From positions 3,162,001 to 3,226,000 of the forward strand of contig OZ252008.1 in assembly GCA_965246995.1 (NCBI GenBank): a stretch of 64,000 nt of DNA. The letters are read 5' to 3'. The position numbers and the translations under genes are program-made. Origin of the DNA: VXRJ01 sp965246995 (GTDB lineage Bacteria; Acidobacteriota; Vicinamibacteria; Vicinamibacterales; UBA8438). The notes below the pieces were generated by a model that worked only from the letters and a program-made list of their open reading frames with translations, was not told the DNA's origin and made no database searches. Positions 52,471-60,406 of this stretch are shown in pieces; the first letter of the stretch is position 1; each line of letters opens with the position of its first letter.

Positions 52471-54459
52471 CTAGTGGTCGTCCGGCAGGGCCAGGGCAAC
52501 CAGCGAACCGGGATACCGATCCGGACCGCCGGCAATCGGGATGATGATGTACTGGCGTCCCTCATGCATGTAGCTCATCGGGATGCTGGTCGCCGGCGCC
52601 GGGATGTCCACGGCGCCCACCCGGTCCCCGCTCCGCTTGTTCACGGCGTACAGGCGCGGGCGGCCACCACGGCCCTCGGAGTACATCAGGAGCGAGCGGG
52701 TGACGATCGAGAGCGACTGGCTTGGTGCGCCGGTGTTGGGCAGATCGACGCCGGCCAGGGCCGGATGGTTCTTGAACCGGTCCGGCGTGTCACCGTTCGG
52801 GATCATCCAGAGCGTCTCTCCCGTGTTCATGTCGATCGCGGTGATGCGGCCGTACGGGGGCTTGAAGAGCGGCAGCCCCTGCGGCCCCTGCAAGAAGCCG
52901 TTGTCGGTCGCGTACTTCGCGATGGTCCGGCCGATCGGATTCGGGTCGGCGGCATCGCCCTGTTCACCCGGCGTCAGAATCGGCGCCGCGCAAAGCGTCA
53001 TCGACGACGCATACAGGATGCCGGTCTCCGGGTCGGCTGATGTTCCGCCGGTGATATTGGTGCCGCCACCCGGACCGGGGCAATGGATCGCGCCGCGCTT
53101 CCCCGACTCGTTGTCCGGGTGGAGTGGCGGCGTGAACATGGAGCCGTACTCGTACTGATTCAGTATCTCGAGTGCCTGCTGCCGCAGTTTCGGCGTGAAG
53201 TCGATCAGGTCGTTCTCGGTGATGTCCTGAAGGTCGTAACCCGCCGGCTTCGTCGGGAATGGTTGCGTCGGCGAGTACCACTCGCCCGGCACACGGCCGC
53301 GCGGCACCGGGCGCTCCTCGATCGGCCAGATCGGTTCCCCCGTTTCCCGATTGAACGTGTACGCGAAAGACTGTTTCGTCGTCTGCACGAGGATCGGCGT
53401 CCGCTGGCCGTTGATCGTGACGTCGAGCAGGTTCGGCGCGGTCGGATTGTCGCGGTTCCAGATGTCGTGATGCACCGTCTGGAAGTGCCATTGGCGCTCA
53501 CCGGTCCGGATGTCGAGGGCCAGTATGGTGGTCGCGAAGAGGTTGTCGCCCGGATGGAAGCCGCCCCAGTAGTCGTTGGTCGGCGGGTCGGTCACTACAT
53601 ACACCAGTCCGAGTTCGGAGTCGGCCGACAACGGCGCCCAGGCCGAGACGTTGCCGGTCCACTGCCACGCGTCGTTCTCCCAGGTATCGAAGCCGAATTC
53701 GCTCTCGGACTGCGGAATGACGTTGAACTTCCAGAGATGGTCGCCGCTCGCGGCGTCGTACGCCAGCACATGTCCTGGCACATTCTCCTGGCGGGTCTGC
53801 CGGTAGCCCTGTTCGTGGGAGTTCCCGACCACGACCACCCCGTTCACGACGATCGGAGGCGACGAATTGGTGATGTAGCCCACCTCGGACGGCAGGCCCT
53901 CGGTCGGGTGGTACTCGTAGCCGAAGTCGGCCAACAGGTCGACCGTCCCGTTGTCACCGAAGCTGGAGATCAACTTGCCGTTGTCCGGGTCGAGCGCGTG
54001 GAGGAAGAAGCCGGGGGTGACCACATAGATCCGGCCCTCCCCGTTCACCTGTTCGTAGGCGACGCCCTTCCCGTAGTTCTTGCGCATCGAGTCTTCCCAC
54101 CGCTGCGTCGGCGGCTCGCGGAAAGTCCAGAGCGTCTCGCCGCTCTTCGGGTCCATCGCGATCACCTGGCGGCGGTAGCCGGCGACACCGAACAGCTTCC
54201 CTTCGGCGTAGATCGGCGTTGAACGCATGACGTTGTCGACCTGGTGGCCGTAGTTGTCACCTCGCCACACCCACGCCACCTCGAGATCCCCGAAGTTGCC
54301 GGCATCGATCTGATCGAACGGCGTGTAGCGCGTGCTCCGCTCGTCACCGCCCCAGTGGGTCCAGCCGCCATTGCTCTGCGCCGACAACGTTGCCGTTGCC
54401 ACGAGCGCCAGCAGACCCAGCGCACCAAGCAAGGTTCCCGCCACTCGCCGTCGTTTCAT
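52471..54459 (-). CDS. PQQ-dependent dehydrogenase-like beta-propeller, exported (second)
   Basis: 662 residues from an ATG at 54459 with GGGAGA upstream. Signal peptide ends ATATLSAQ, then WTHWGGDERSTRYTPFDQID, the typical start of glucose/alcohol quinoprotein dehydrogenases. Tryptophan-docking repeats follow: QVIAMDPKSGETLWTFREP, HVLAYDAASGDHLWKFNVI, TILALDIRTGERQWHFQTVH, HDIWNRDNPTAPN and RITAIDMNTGETLWMI. The region RTPILVQTTKQSFAYTFNRE marks the usual Lys position. It would oxidise sugars or alcohols in the periplasm. It is transcribed away from the cyclase gene at 54569 and may share regulation with it. Confidence 0.87.
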   Translation of the reverse strand: MKRRRVAGTLLGALGLLALVATATLSAQSNGGWTHWGGDERSTRYTPFDQIDAGNFGDLEVAWVWRGDNYGHQVDNVMRSTPIYAEGKLFGVAGYRRQVIAMDPKSGETLWTFREPPTQRWEDSMRKNYGKGVAYEQVNGEGRIYVVTPGFFLHALDPDNGKLISSFGDNGTVDLLADFGYEYHPTEGLPSEVGYITNSSPPIVVNGVVVVGNSHEQGYRQTRQENVPGHVLAYDAASGDHLWKFNVIPQSESEFGFDTWENDAWQWTGNVSAWAPLSADSELGLVYVVTDPPTNDYWGGFHPGDNLFATTILALDIRTGERQWHFQTVHHDIWNRDNPTAPNLLDVTINGQRTPILVQTTKQSFAYTFNRETGEPIWPIEERPVPRGRVPGEWYSPTQPFPTKPAGYDLQDITENDLIDFTPKLRQQALEILNQYEYGSMFTPPLHPDNESGKRGAIHCPGPGGGTNITGGTSADPETGILYASSMTLCAAPILTPGEQGDAADPNPIGRTIAKYATDNGFLQGPQGLPLFKPPYGRITAIDMNTGETLWMIPNGDTPDRFKNHPALAGVDLPNTGAPSQSLSIVTRSLLMYSEGRGGRPRLYAVNKRSGDRVGAVDIPAPATSIPMSYMHEGRQYIIIPIAGGPDRYPGSLVALALPDDH

Positions 54460-54568
54460 GGTATCGATCTCCCGGAACCGAATCGGGCAATTATGCCCGA
54501 TCCCCCCCGTTGACGCCGTCGCCGCCGCGTGGCAGAGTCGGAACCCACGTCCCCGGGGAGGAATCGCC

Positions 54569-55558
54569 ATGCAACTTCACATTGCCCCCATCGCCGTCTC
54601 GTTACTGGTCGTCCTGGCCGCAGCCGGGCCCGATTTCGCGGGCGCGCCCGGTTTCGCACCGGCCGCCCAGGCACAATCCTGGTCGCTACCGTCCGAGTCC
54701 GAACGCTGCCCGTCGAAGTGGGGCGCGAACGACACGCGGGGCGCCGCCAACCACATGGGACCGGACACCGTGCTGCGCGCCGCACGGCTGATTCGGGAGG
54801 GCCGGGTGATCGAACTGGGACAGGTGCTCCATAGCGGGATTCCCCTCGGCGCCCGGCACTTCGACGTCTACATGAAGCCGACGACGATGAACCCTGGAGC
54901 GAACCGGCGCGGGTCTAACGAGGAACTGGTGGTGGCCGAAATGGGGCAGGTCGGCACACAGTTCGACGCGTTCCCGCACCAGACCATCGGCGACAGCCTC
55001 TACAACTGCGTCGACATGAACGCAGTGCTTACCCGGACCGGCTTCACGCGGCTCGGCGTCGAGGGCGTCGGCACGCTGATGACCCGCGGCGTTCTGATCG
55101 ACGTCGCCGCGCTCAAGGGAGTCGACATGCTGCCCGACACCTATGAGATCACGGTCGATGACCTGCAGCAGGCGCTCGACCGCCAGGGCACGTCACTCGA
55201 ACCGGGTGACGCGGTGCTGATCCACACCGGCTGGGGCGTGCTCTGGCAAACCGACGGTGAGCGCTTCATGGCGACCAACCCCGGGATTGGTATTGCCGCA
55301 GCCGAGTGGCTGATTGAACACGACCCGATGGTCCTCGGCGCCGACAACCAGCCGGTGGAGGTCTCCCCCAACCCCGATCCGAACCTGTCACTACCGATCC
55401 ACCAGCTCGCCCTGGCCGTTCACGGCATCCACCTCGTCGAACGGATGAAGCTGGACGAACTGGCTGCCGCCGGCGTCTACGAATTCGCCTTTGTCGTCCA
55501 GCCCCTCAAGCTGCAGGGAGCGACTGGATCGACCGTCGTGCCGGTTGCCATCTACTGA
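54569..55558 (+). CDS. Cyclase-family (KynB-like) hydrolase, exported
   Basis: 329 residues from an ATG at 54569 with GGGGAGG upstream. Signal peptide ends APAAQAQS. The domain is that of kynurenine formamidase/cyclases (PF04199): WGANDTRGAANHMGPDTV, VGTQFDAFPHQTIGD, FTRLGVEGVGTLMTRGVLID, LEPGDAVLIHTGWGVLW and LALAVHGIHLVERMKLDEL. The metal motif is normally HxGTHxDxPxH; here the His after GT is Gln (GTQFDAFPH), so one ligand is missing or replaced. Substrate unknown; related enzymes hydrolyse amide or lactone bonds of aromatic or cyclic compounds. Divergent from the PQQ dehydrogenase. Confidence 0.83.
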   Translation: MQLHIAPIAVSLLVVLAAAGPDFAGAPGFAPAAQAQSWSLPSESERCPSKWGANDTRGAANHMGPDTVLRAARLIREGRVIELGQVLHSGIPLGARHFDVYMKPTTMNPGANRRGSNEELVVAEMGQVGTQFDAFPHQTIGDSLYNCVDMNAVLTRTGFTRLGVEGVGTLMTRGVLIDVAALKGVDMLPDTYEITVDDLQQALDRQGTSLEPGDAVLIHTGWGVLWQTDGERFMATNPGIGIAAAEWLIEHDPMVLGADNQPVEVSPNPDPNLSLPIHQLALAVHGIHLVERMKLDELAAAGVYEFAFVVQPLKLQGATGSTVVPVAIY

Positions 55559-55610
55559 GGGATCGCCAGGGACAAGCTGCCGCGGACCACGCTCCGGGTA
55601 TGGTTGTGAC

Positions 55611-56590
55611 ATGGCTCGAACCGCAGATCCCATCGAACGGTACCTGGTTGTTTTCGACCGCCTCCGGACGGACAAGCGGTGGCATGTCAACATGGCGGCG
55701 TTCCGGTATGTCGCGCTGACGCTGGGCGCGGTCGGCCCGACGATTGACTACGACCATCTGGAGGAGGTGGCGGCGGGGCTGAAGCGGCGCGCGCGCTGGA
55801 CCAGCCCGCTCAAGTCGGAGGTCCGCTACGTCGTGGCGGCCATGATCCTGCGCCGCGGACTGGATCCGGCAGAGGTGCACCGGATCGTCTACGAGACACG
55901 CGACGCGTTCAAGTCGAAGAAACTGCCGAGCCGCGGCGTCGGACCGACACTGGCGGCGCTATTGCTGGCGCTGCACGGCAACGCGCGCCGGTACCCGACG
56001 CCCACGTCGAACGGCTCGCACGGATCTACCGGCAGTGGCGCAAGGACCATTTCTGGCTGACTTCGTCCCGAGACCTGCCAACGGCAGCGCTCCATGCCGC
56101 CCGGGACAAGCCGGTGGAATCGGTAACCCTCGACGTCGAGCGGGCCTACGAACGGCTGCGCGAAAAGGGGCTCTGGCGCGGCAACCAGCTCCAGCTCGTG
56201 TCACACCTGCTCGCGGTCGATCCGCGCGGTGTAGATACTGCGGTGGAGCGATTCCGGGTTGTGGCGGAGCAACTACGGAGCGCCGGCGAACGGGTCGGAC
56301 AAAGCCGCTACGACGAAGTCGCCACGCTCGCCCTGACACAATCGACCCCGACGTGGGTGGTGAAGCAGGTCTTGCGAGCTCGGGACCGATTGCGCGAGGC
56401 AAAGCCGCGACCCGCCAAGAACATCGCGTTCTCGCTGGCGGCGGGCATCGTTCTGGCGGAAGACTGCCAGCGCGCCGGCCAGCTGGCGGCCGGTGATCTC
56501 GCCGCGCTGCAGGCGATCCAGGCGATCATCGACGCGCAGCAGGCCGGGGCGGCGGCCGGCGCGGCGGCGGCAAGCTCGGGCTCCCACTGA
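55611..56590 (+). pseudogene. DUF4003-family protein, split by a one-base frameshift
   Basis: The first part starts at 55611 (MARTADPIERYLVVFDRLRT) and reads well to LLALHGN near 55982, then goes out of frame and stops at 56060. The second part continues in the next frame with APVPDAHVERLARIYRQWRK and runs to 56590, ending in an Ala-rich tail. Together they make one DUF4003-like helical protein of about 325 residues. The join falls in GCGCGCGCC (55983-55989), a slippage-prone run, and one missing base would restore the frame. Whether the shift is real or a sequencing error cannot be told here. The start has no Shine-Dalgarno; TATGGT lies six bases upstream. Confidence 0.75.
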
Positions 56591-56595
56591 CCGCG

Positions 56596-56800
56596 CGCTA
56601 GGAGCCCGTGGTGAAACCCCGCGTAGCACCGAGAGCGGCGAGGCGCTCGCCTGGCAAGGCGCGACGAGGGAGCATATTGGCCATATTGCGACCGCGGACT
56701 GACGCAGTCCGCGGACTGCCACAGTCCGAGGAGCAACGCCGTTCAGGCGGGATGCATCGCCGCTCGAATGTAGCGGGGGTTTCACCACGGGCTCCTAGCG
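56596..56800. repeat. Full-length palindromic element with 25-base perfect inverted ends
   Basis: The left end (56596-56620, CGCTAGGAGCCCGTGGTGAA and on) and the right end (56776-56800) are exact inverted copies over 25 bases. Imperfect pairing extends inward. The middle holds a strong hairpin, CCGCGGACTG (56692-56701) with CAGTCCGCGG (56705-56714), and a second CAGTCC copy. No coding sequence lies inside, so it resembles a miniature inverted-repeat or REP-type element of about 205 bases. The right end supplies the TAG stop of the amidohydrolase-like gene. Confidence 0.85.
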
Positions 56801-58057
56801 GCACTCGCGGGACAGCACTTCCGATTCGATCACCACGCCGCAGACGTGGCTGGTGTACTCGAAGGGATCGCCGTCGTAGAGGACGAGATCGGCATCCTTG
56901 CCCACTTCGATAGAGCCGACGCGGTCGTCGATGCCGAGGATACGGGCAGCGCCCAGGGTCACCGCTTCGAGCGCCCGTTCCCGCCCCAGGCCGTTGGCGG
57001 CGGCGATGGCGGCCTCCCACAGCAGCACCCGCGTCTTGGGCACGTAGTCCTCGAAACCGGTCTGAATCGCGAACGGGATGCCGGCCTCGGCTAGCCTGGC
57101 TGCCGTCTCGAACGACCCGTTGCGGACCCGGCTCATCGGTGGGTGGACCACGACCGGCACCCCCGCCGCGCGAATCTCTTCCAACAACAGGTACGACTCG
57201 GCGGCGCCGTCAAGCACCAGGTCAAAGCCGAACTCGCGCTGCAGGCGGAGCGCGGCAGCGATCTCGGTGGCGGTGTTGGCCGTGACGAGCAACGACAGCT
57301 CGCCGTCGAGCGCCCGACCGAGGGCCTCCTTGGCCAGATCGGGGGCCGGAGGCTGCGGGTCATCCGGTCCACCCGCCGTCGTCCGGTCCACCTGTTCCTG
57401 GTATGCCTGGGCGCCGATCAGTGCGCCGCGCAGCATCGCCACCCCCTTGGAGGAGGTTCCCGGCGAATCGAAGTTCGCGGACACCGCGTTCCCCAGGGTC
57501 GCCGCCAGCATGCGGACCGGCGCTACGACCGCCTCCTCCGTGTTACGCCCGCGCGTCTTGACGATCATCGTCTGGCCGCTGATCAGGGCGCCCGGTCCAT
57601 GACCCGTATGGAGCGTCGTGACGCCGTAGGATCGCACCCACTCGACAAGCGTGTCGGCGGCGTCGTAGGCGTCGATGGCGCGCAACTCGGGCTGGATCGG
57701 CGATGACCTGTCCAGTTGATCCTGATCGCGGACCGGCCCGACGTTGCTGTTCAAAGCGCCTGCGAGGCCGACGACGGAGTGCGGATCCACGAGTCCGGGC
57801 GTCACCACGGCAGCTTCCAGCACTTCGACGCCAGACGGAATCTCCGCTTCGGCCGCCGGGCCCACCCATTCGATGGCGCCGTCGGCACCGGCGATCACGA
57901 CGGCGTTCTCGAGCGCCGGTCCAGACACCGTGTGGAGCGTTTCCGCCCGGACCGCGACCTGACCGGCGGCCGCCGGCGGGAGTCCGCCCACCAGGGCCGC
58001 AGCCAGCGCCAGGACCAACAGCGTCGCCTGTCCTCTTGGCCTCCGCCCGCCGTTCAT
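56795..58057 (-). CDS. Amidohydrolase-like protein lacking metal ligands, exported
   Basis: 420 residues from an ATG at 58057, overlapping the upstream stop by four bases (ATGA). Signal peptide ends LPPAAAGQ. The amidohydrolase layout is clear: VVIAGADGAIEWVGPAAEAE, VVTPGLVDPHSVVGLAGALN, GVTTLHTGHGPGALISGQ and a final GSIEVGKDADLVLYDGDPFE. The metal ligands are not: HxH is HSV, the mid-barrel His residues are absent (LLVTANTATE, VLDGAAESY), and the final Asp region reads IQTGFED. It is therefore probably a non-catalytic partner of the amidohydrolase encoded just upstream, as both are translated together. The stop codon lies in the palindromic element. Confidence 0.85.
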   Translation of the reverse strand: MNGGRRPRGQATLLVLALAAALVGGLPPAAAGQVAVRAETLHTVSGPALENAVVIAGADGAIEWVGPAAEAEIPSGVEVLEAAVVTPGLVDPHSVVGLAGALNSNVGPVRDQDQLDRSSPIQPELRAIDAYDAADTLVEWVRSYGVTTLHTGHGPGALISGQTMIVKTRGRNTEEAVVAPVRMLAATLGNAVSANFDSPGTSSKGVAMLRGALIGAQAYQEQVDRTTAGGPDDPQPPAPDLAKEALGRALDGELSLLVTANTATEIAAALRLQREFGFDLVLDGAAESYLLLEEIRAAGVPVVVHPPMSRVRNGSFETAARLAEAGIPFAIQTGFEDYVPKTRVLLWEAAIAAANGLGRERALEAVTLGAARILGIDDRVGSIEVGKDADLVLYDGDPFEYTSHVCGVVIESEVLSRECR

Positions 58058-59391
58058 AGCCCTTCTCCCGCCAACAGACGCCGGAGCGCTTCCTCTTCTT
58101 CCGCCGTCGTGCGGTACACGTTGTGGCCGCCCACCGCGTAGCCACGATGTTCCGGATTGGACCGGTCGTAGATGAGCCGCCCTTCGACCCAGGTCTGCTC
58201 GACGGTGGTATACACGCTGAGCGGATCGCCAGAGAGCACCGCGAAGTCGGCATCCTTGCCTGCTTCGAGGGAACCGACGCGATCCTCCAGGCCGAGCATT
58301 CGTGCCGGCACCAGGGTCAACGCCTCCAGCGCCCCGGCGCGGGACATGCCGTTGCGAACCGCGAGCGCCGCCCCACGCAGCAGCAGCCGCGAGTCGGTGA
58401 TGAAGTCGTCCGTGTTGAACGCCACGTCGACACCGGCGCGCTCCAGGATCGCGCCGATCTCCAGCGACCAGTCGAGCGTCTCTTCCTTGCCGCCCGGTGC
58501 GTCGATGAAGGTGATCGATACCGGCACGCCGGCGGCGGCAATCTCCTCCGCCAGCTTCCACGACTCGGTGCCGTGCTGGATGACGACGCGGAAACCGAAT
58601 TCTTCGCGCAGCCGCAGCACGGTGGCGATGTCGTTGTGGCGATGCGTGTGATGCTGGACGATGCGCTCGCCAGCCAGCACCTCGGCCAGCGCCTCCATAC
58701 GCAGATCGCGCGGGGCGGGCCGGTCTGCGTCCGCCCCGGCGCCTGGCCGTTCCAGATAGGCGAGCGCCTCGTGATAGAGGCCGCGCACCAGCGCTGCGGA
58801 CCTGGCCCGCGTCTCCGGAAACGGCGGTCCGCCCATCGAGTTTGTGCCGTTCGCCATCTTCATGCCGCCGCAAACGTCGGTGAGCGGATCGTCGCAGAAC
58901 AGCCAATCTTCGACCGTGCGGCCGCCGTCCCGCAGCTTGAGATACACGGTCTGGCCCGACATCAGGTGACCCGAGCCGGACATCACGTTCACGGTCGTGA
59001 TGCCGCCGGCCCGGGCGCGCCAGAAGCTGTCGGAGGCGACATCGATGGAGTCCAGCGCCCGCACGTCGGGGTGCAGCGGCGATGAGCGGTCGCCGCCCGA
59101 CGCGGCGCCCACGTGGGAGTGGCTGTCGACGATCCCGGGCATCAGCACCCGGCCCGAAAGATCGTGCTCCACGGCGCCCGGCGGCGAGGGCACCTCCGGC
59201 CCGCCGACCTCGACGATCGATCCGCCCCGGACCACGACGACGCCGGACTCGATCGGCGGGCCGGCAATCGGCAGGATGCGGGCGCCCCGGAAGACCTGAA
59301 CCTCGTCCTGCGCCGCGGCCGCTGGCGTGGACGCCAACGCGGCCAGCGCCAGGACGAGCGCGGGGGTGAGGGTATGGAAACGTTGCTGCAT
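58054..59391 (-). CDS. Amidohydrolase (imidazolonepropionase-like), exported
   Basis: 445 residues. Signal peptide ends TPAAAAQ. Ligands are present: HSH in LMPGIVDSHSHVGAA, HTH in IVQHHTHRHNDIAT, His in VVIQHGTESW and Asp in VAFNTDDFITDSRL. VGSLEAGKDADFAVLSGDPL is the closing strand of the small domain. It would hydrolyse C-N bonds of a cyclic or amide substrate in the periplasm; specificity unknown. The gene follows copy 15 by 14 bases and is followed, with a four-base overlap, by its metal-less relative. Two different amidohydrolases in one operon suggest a heterodimer. Confidence 0.9.
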   Translation of the reverse strand: MQQRFHTLTPALVLALAALASTPAAAAQDEVQVFRGARILPIAGPPIESGVVVVRGGSIVEVGGPEVPSPPGAVEHDLSGRVLMPGIVDSHSHVGAASGGDRSSPLHPDVRALDSIDVASDSFWRARAGGITTVNVMSGSGHLMSGQTVYLKLRDGGRTVEDWLFCDDPLTDVCGGMKMANGTNSMGGPPFPETRARSAALVRGLYHEALAYLERPGAGADADRPAPRDLRMEALAEVLAGERIVQHHTHRHNDIATVLRLREEFGFRVVIQHGTESWKLAEEIAAAGVPVSITFIDAPGGKEETLDWSLEIGAILERAGVDVAFNTDDFITDSRLLLRGAALAVRNGMSRAGALEALTLVPARMLGLEDRVGSLEAGKDADFAVLSGDPLSVYTTVEQTWVEGRLIYDRSNPEHRGYAVGGHNVYRTTAEEEEALRRLLAGEGL

Positions 59392-59405
59392 TCGCGGCCG
59401 GCGGG

Positions 59406-60383
59406 TTACTGCCCGCCTGCGGCTTCAAGCGCGCGGGCGCCACCGAGCATGAGGGGCATGGAGTGGTGTCCCTCGTGGCAGGCATACTCCCACTTCTCAC
59501 CGTCGAGCATCTTCATCGGGACCTCGAACGTCCACGGGGCACTCCAGGTCTCCTCATCATTGATCGTGGCCTGGTAGAGCATTGTGTCCGCATCGACGCG
59601 CGTCAGGCGCTCGATCAGGTGCATCGCGCCGCTCGTTGTCCGCCACTGCCGGCGCGGATCGAAGTTCGTCGTCTCGATGACGAGCGTGTCCCCTTCCCAG
59701 TAGCCGCGGGACTCGCCCGACCACTGCAGCAGGTTGTGCACGGGCCGTCCGTCGAGCGGGATGACGCGTGTCGTGTTCACCATCTCGGTGACGATGGCGA
59801 CCGTGTCGGGCGTCTGGAACAACTGCATATTGTTGTTGTAGGCGCTCGGCGTCATCGGCGGGCCGGCGTTGAAGCCGAGAATGCAGCGATCGTACGTGCT
59901 GAAGTCGAGCCAGGTGTCGGCCGGCTGATTACTCCGGTGATCGGACGATGCCTCGGCGCGGGCTTGCCCCTCGGATGTCCGTGGCGGGTAGCGTCCGTTC
60001 GACGGCTCGATGATCAGTGACGTCCTGCCGGTTGTCACCGCCTCGAGCCCCTGATCGAGCCAGGTGTGGTTGTACGAACCGTTTCCGCCGTCCGGCCGTC
60101 GGTCGACGCCCTCCCCCGCCACGGTCCGTTGCGCCGGCTGGGTCAGGAAGTCGTTCAGCCGATCGACCGCGCCCTGCTCCAGATCGGCCAGCTCCTCCTC
60201 GGTGAGGAACTCCTTGCCGGCCAGATCCTCGGGACGCTCCATCCGCGTGATGCTCCGAAAATCCCAGACGCCGGTCAGGTCGGGCTGCCCCCAGGCCGTT
60301 CGTGGCGGATCGTTCTGGGCGGCAGCCGGCGCGGCGATCAGCAGCAGGCCGATCACAACCGTCGTGAGTCGATTGGTCCTCAT
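59406..60383 (-). CDS. GDPDLQG/ACHEGNY family, copy 15, exported
   Basis: 325 residues from an ATG at 60383. Signal peptide ends LIAAPAAAQ. Blocks: WGQPDLTGVWDFRSITRMER, FLTEEELADLEQ, YNHTWLDQGLEAVTTGRTSL, EPSNGRYPP, DRCILGFNAGPPMTPSAYNN, NMQLFQTPDTVAIV, EMVNTTRVIPLDGRPVHN, YWEGDTLVIETTNF, IERLTRVDADTMLYQA and WEYACHEGHHSM. The last motif ends HEGHHS instead of HEGNYx, giving an extra His pair next to the conserved Cys-His-Glu. It sits between the haem-motif propeller (23 bases) and the amidohydrolases (14 bases) in one operon, the strongest link of the family to enzymes. Confidence 0.87.
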   Translation of the reverse strand: MRTNRLTTVVIGLLLIAAPAAAQNDPPRTAWGQPDLTGVWDFRSITRMERPEDLAGKEFLTEEELADLEQGAVDRLNDFLTQPAQRTVAGEGVDRRPDGGNGSYNHTWLDQGLEAVTTGRTSLIIEPSNGRYPPRTSEGQARAEASSDHRSNQPADTWLDFSTYDRCILGFNAGPPMTPSAYNNNMQLFQTPDTVAIVTEMVNTTRVIPLDGRPVHNLLQWSGESRGYWEGDTLVIETTNFDPRRQWRTTSGAMHLIERLTRVDADTMLYQATINDEETWSAPWTFEVPMKMLDGEKWEYACHEGHHSMPLMLGGARALEAAGGQ

Positions 60384-60406
60384 GGCTTGTCTCCTCTTCT
60401 CGACAT

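Noticed and set aside
58058..59500. Read-through frame that would fuse the metal-less amidohydrolase to sequence antisense-like to its partner
   Set aside because: The upstream stretch is a shadow frame of the active amidohydrolase; the ATGA overlap and signal peptide set the start at 58057.
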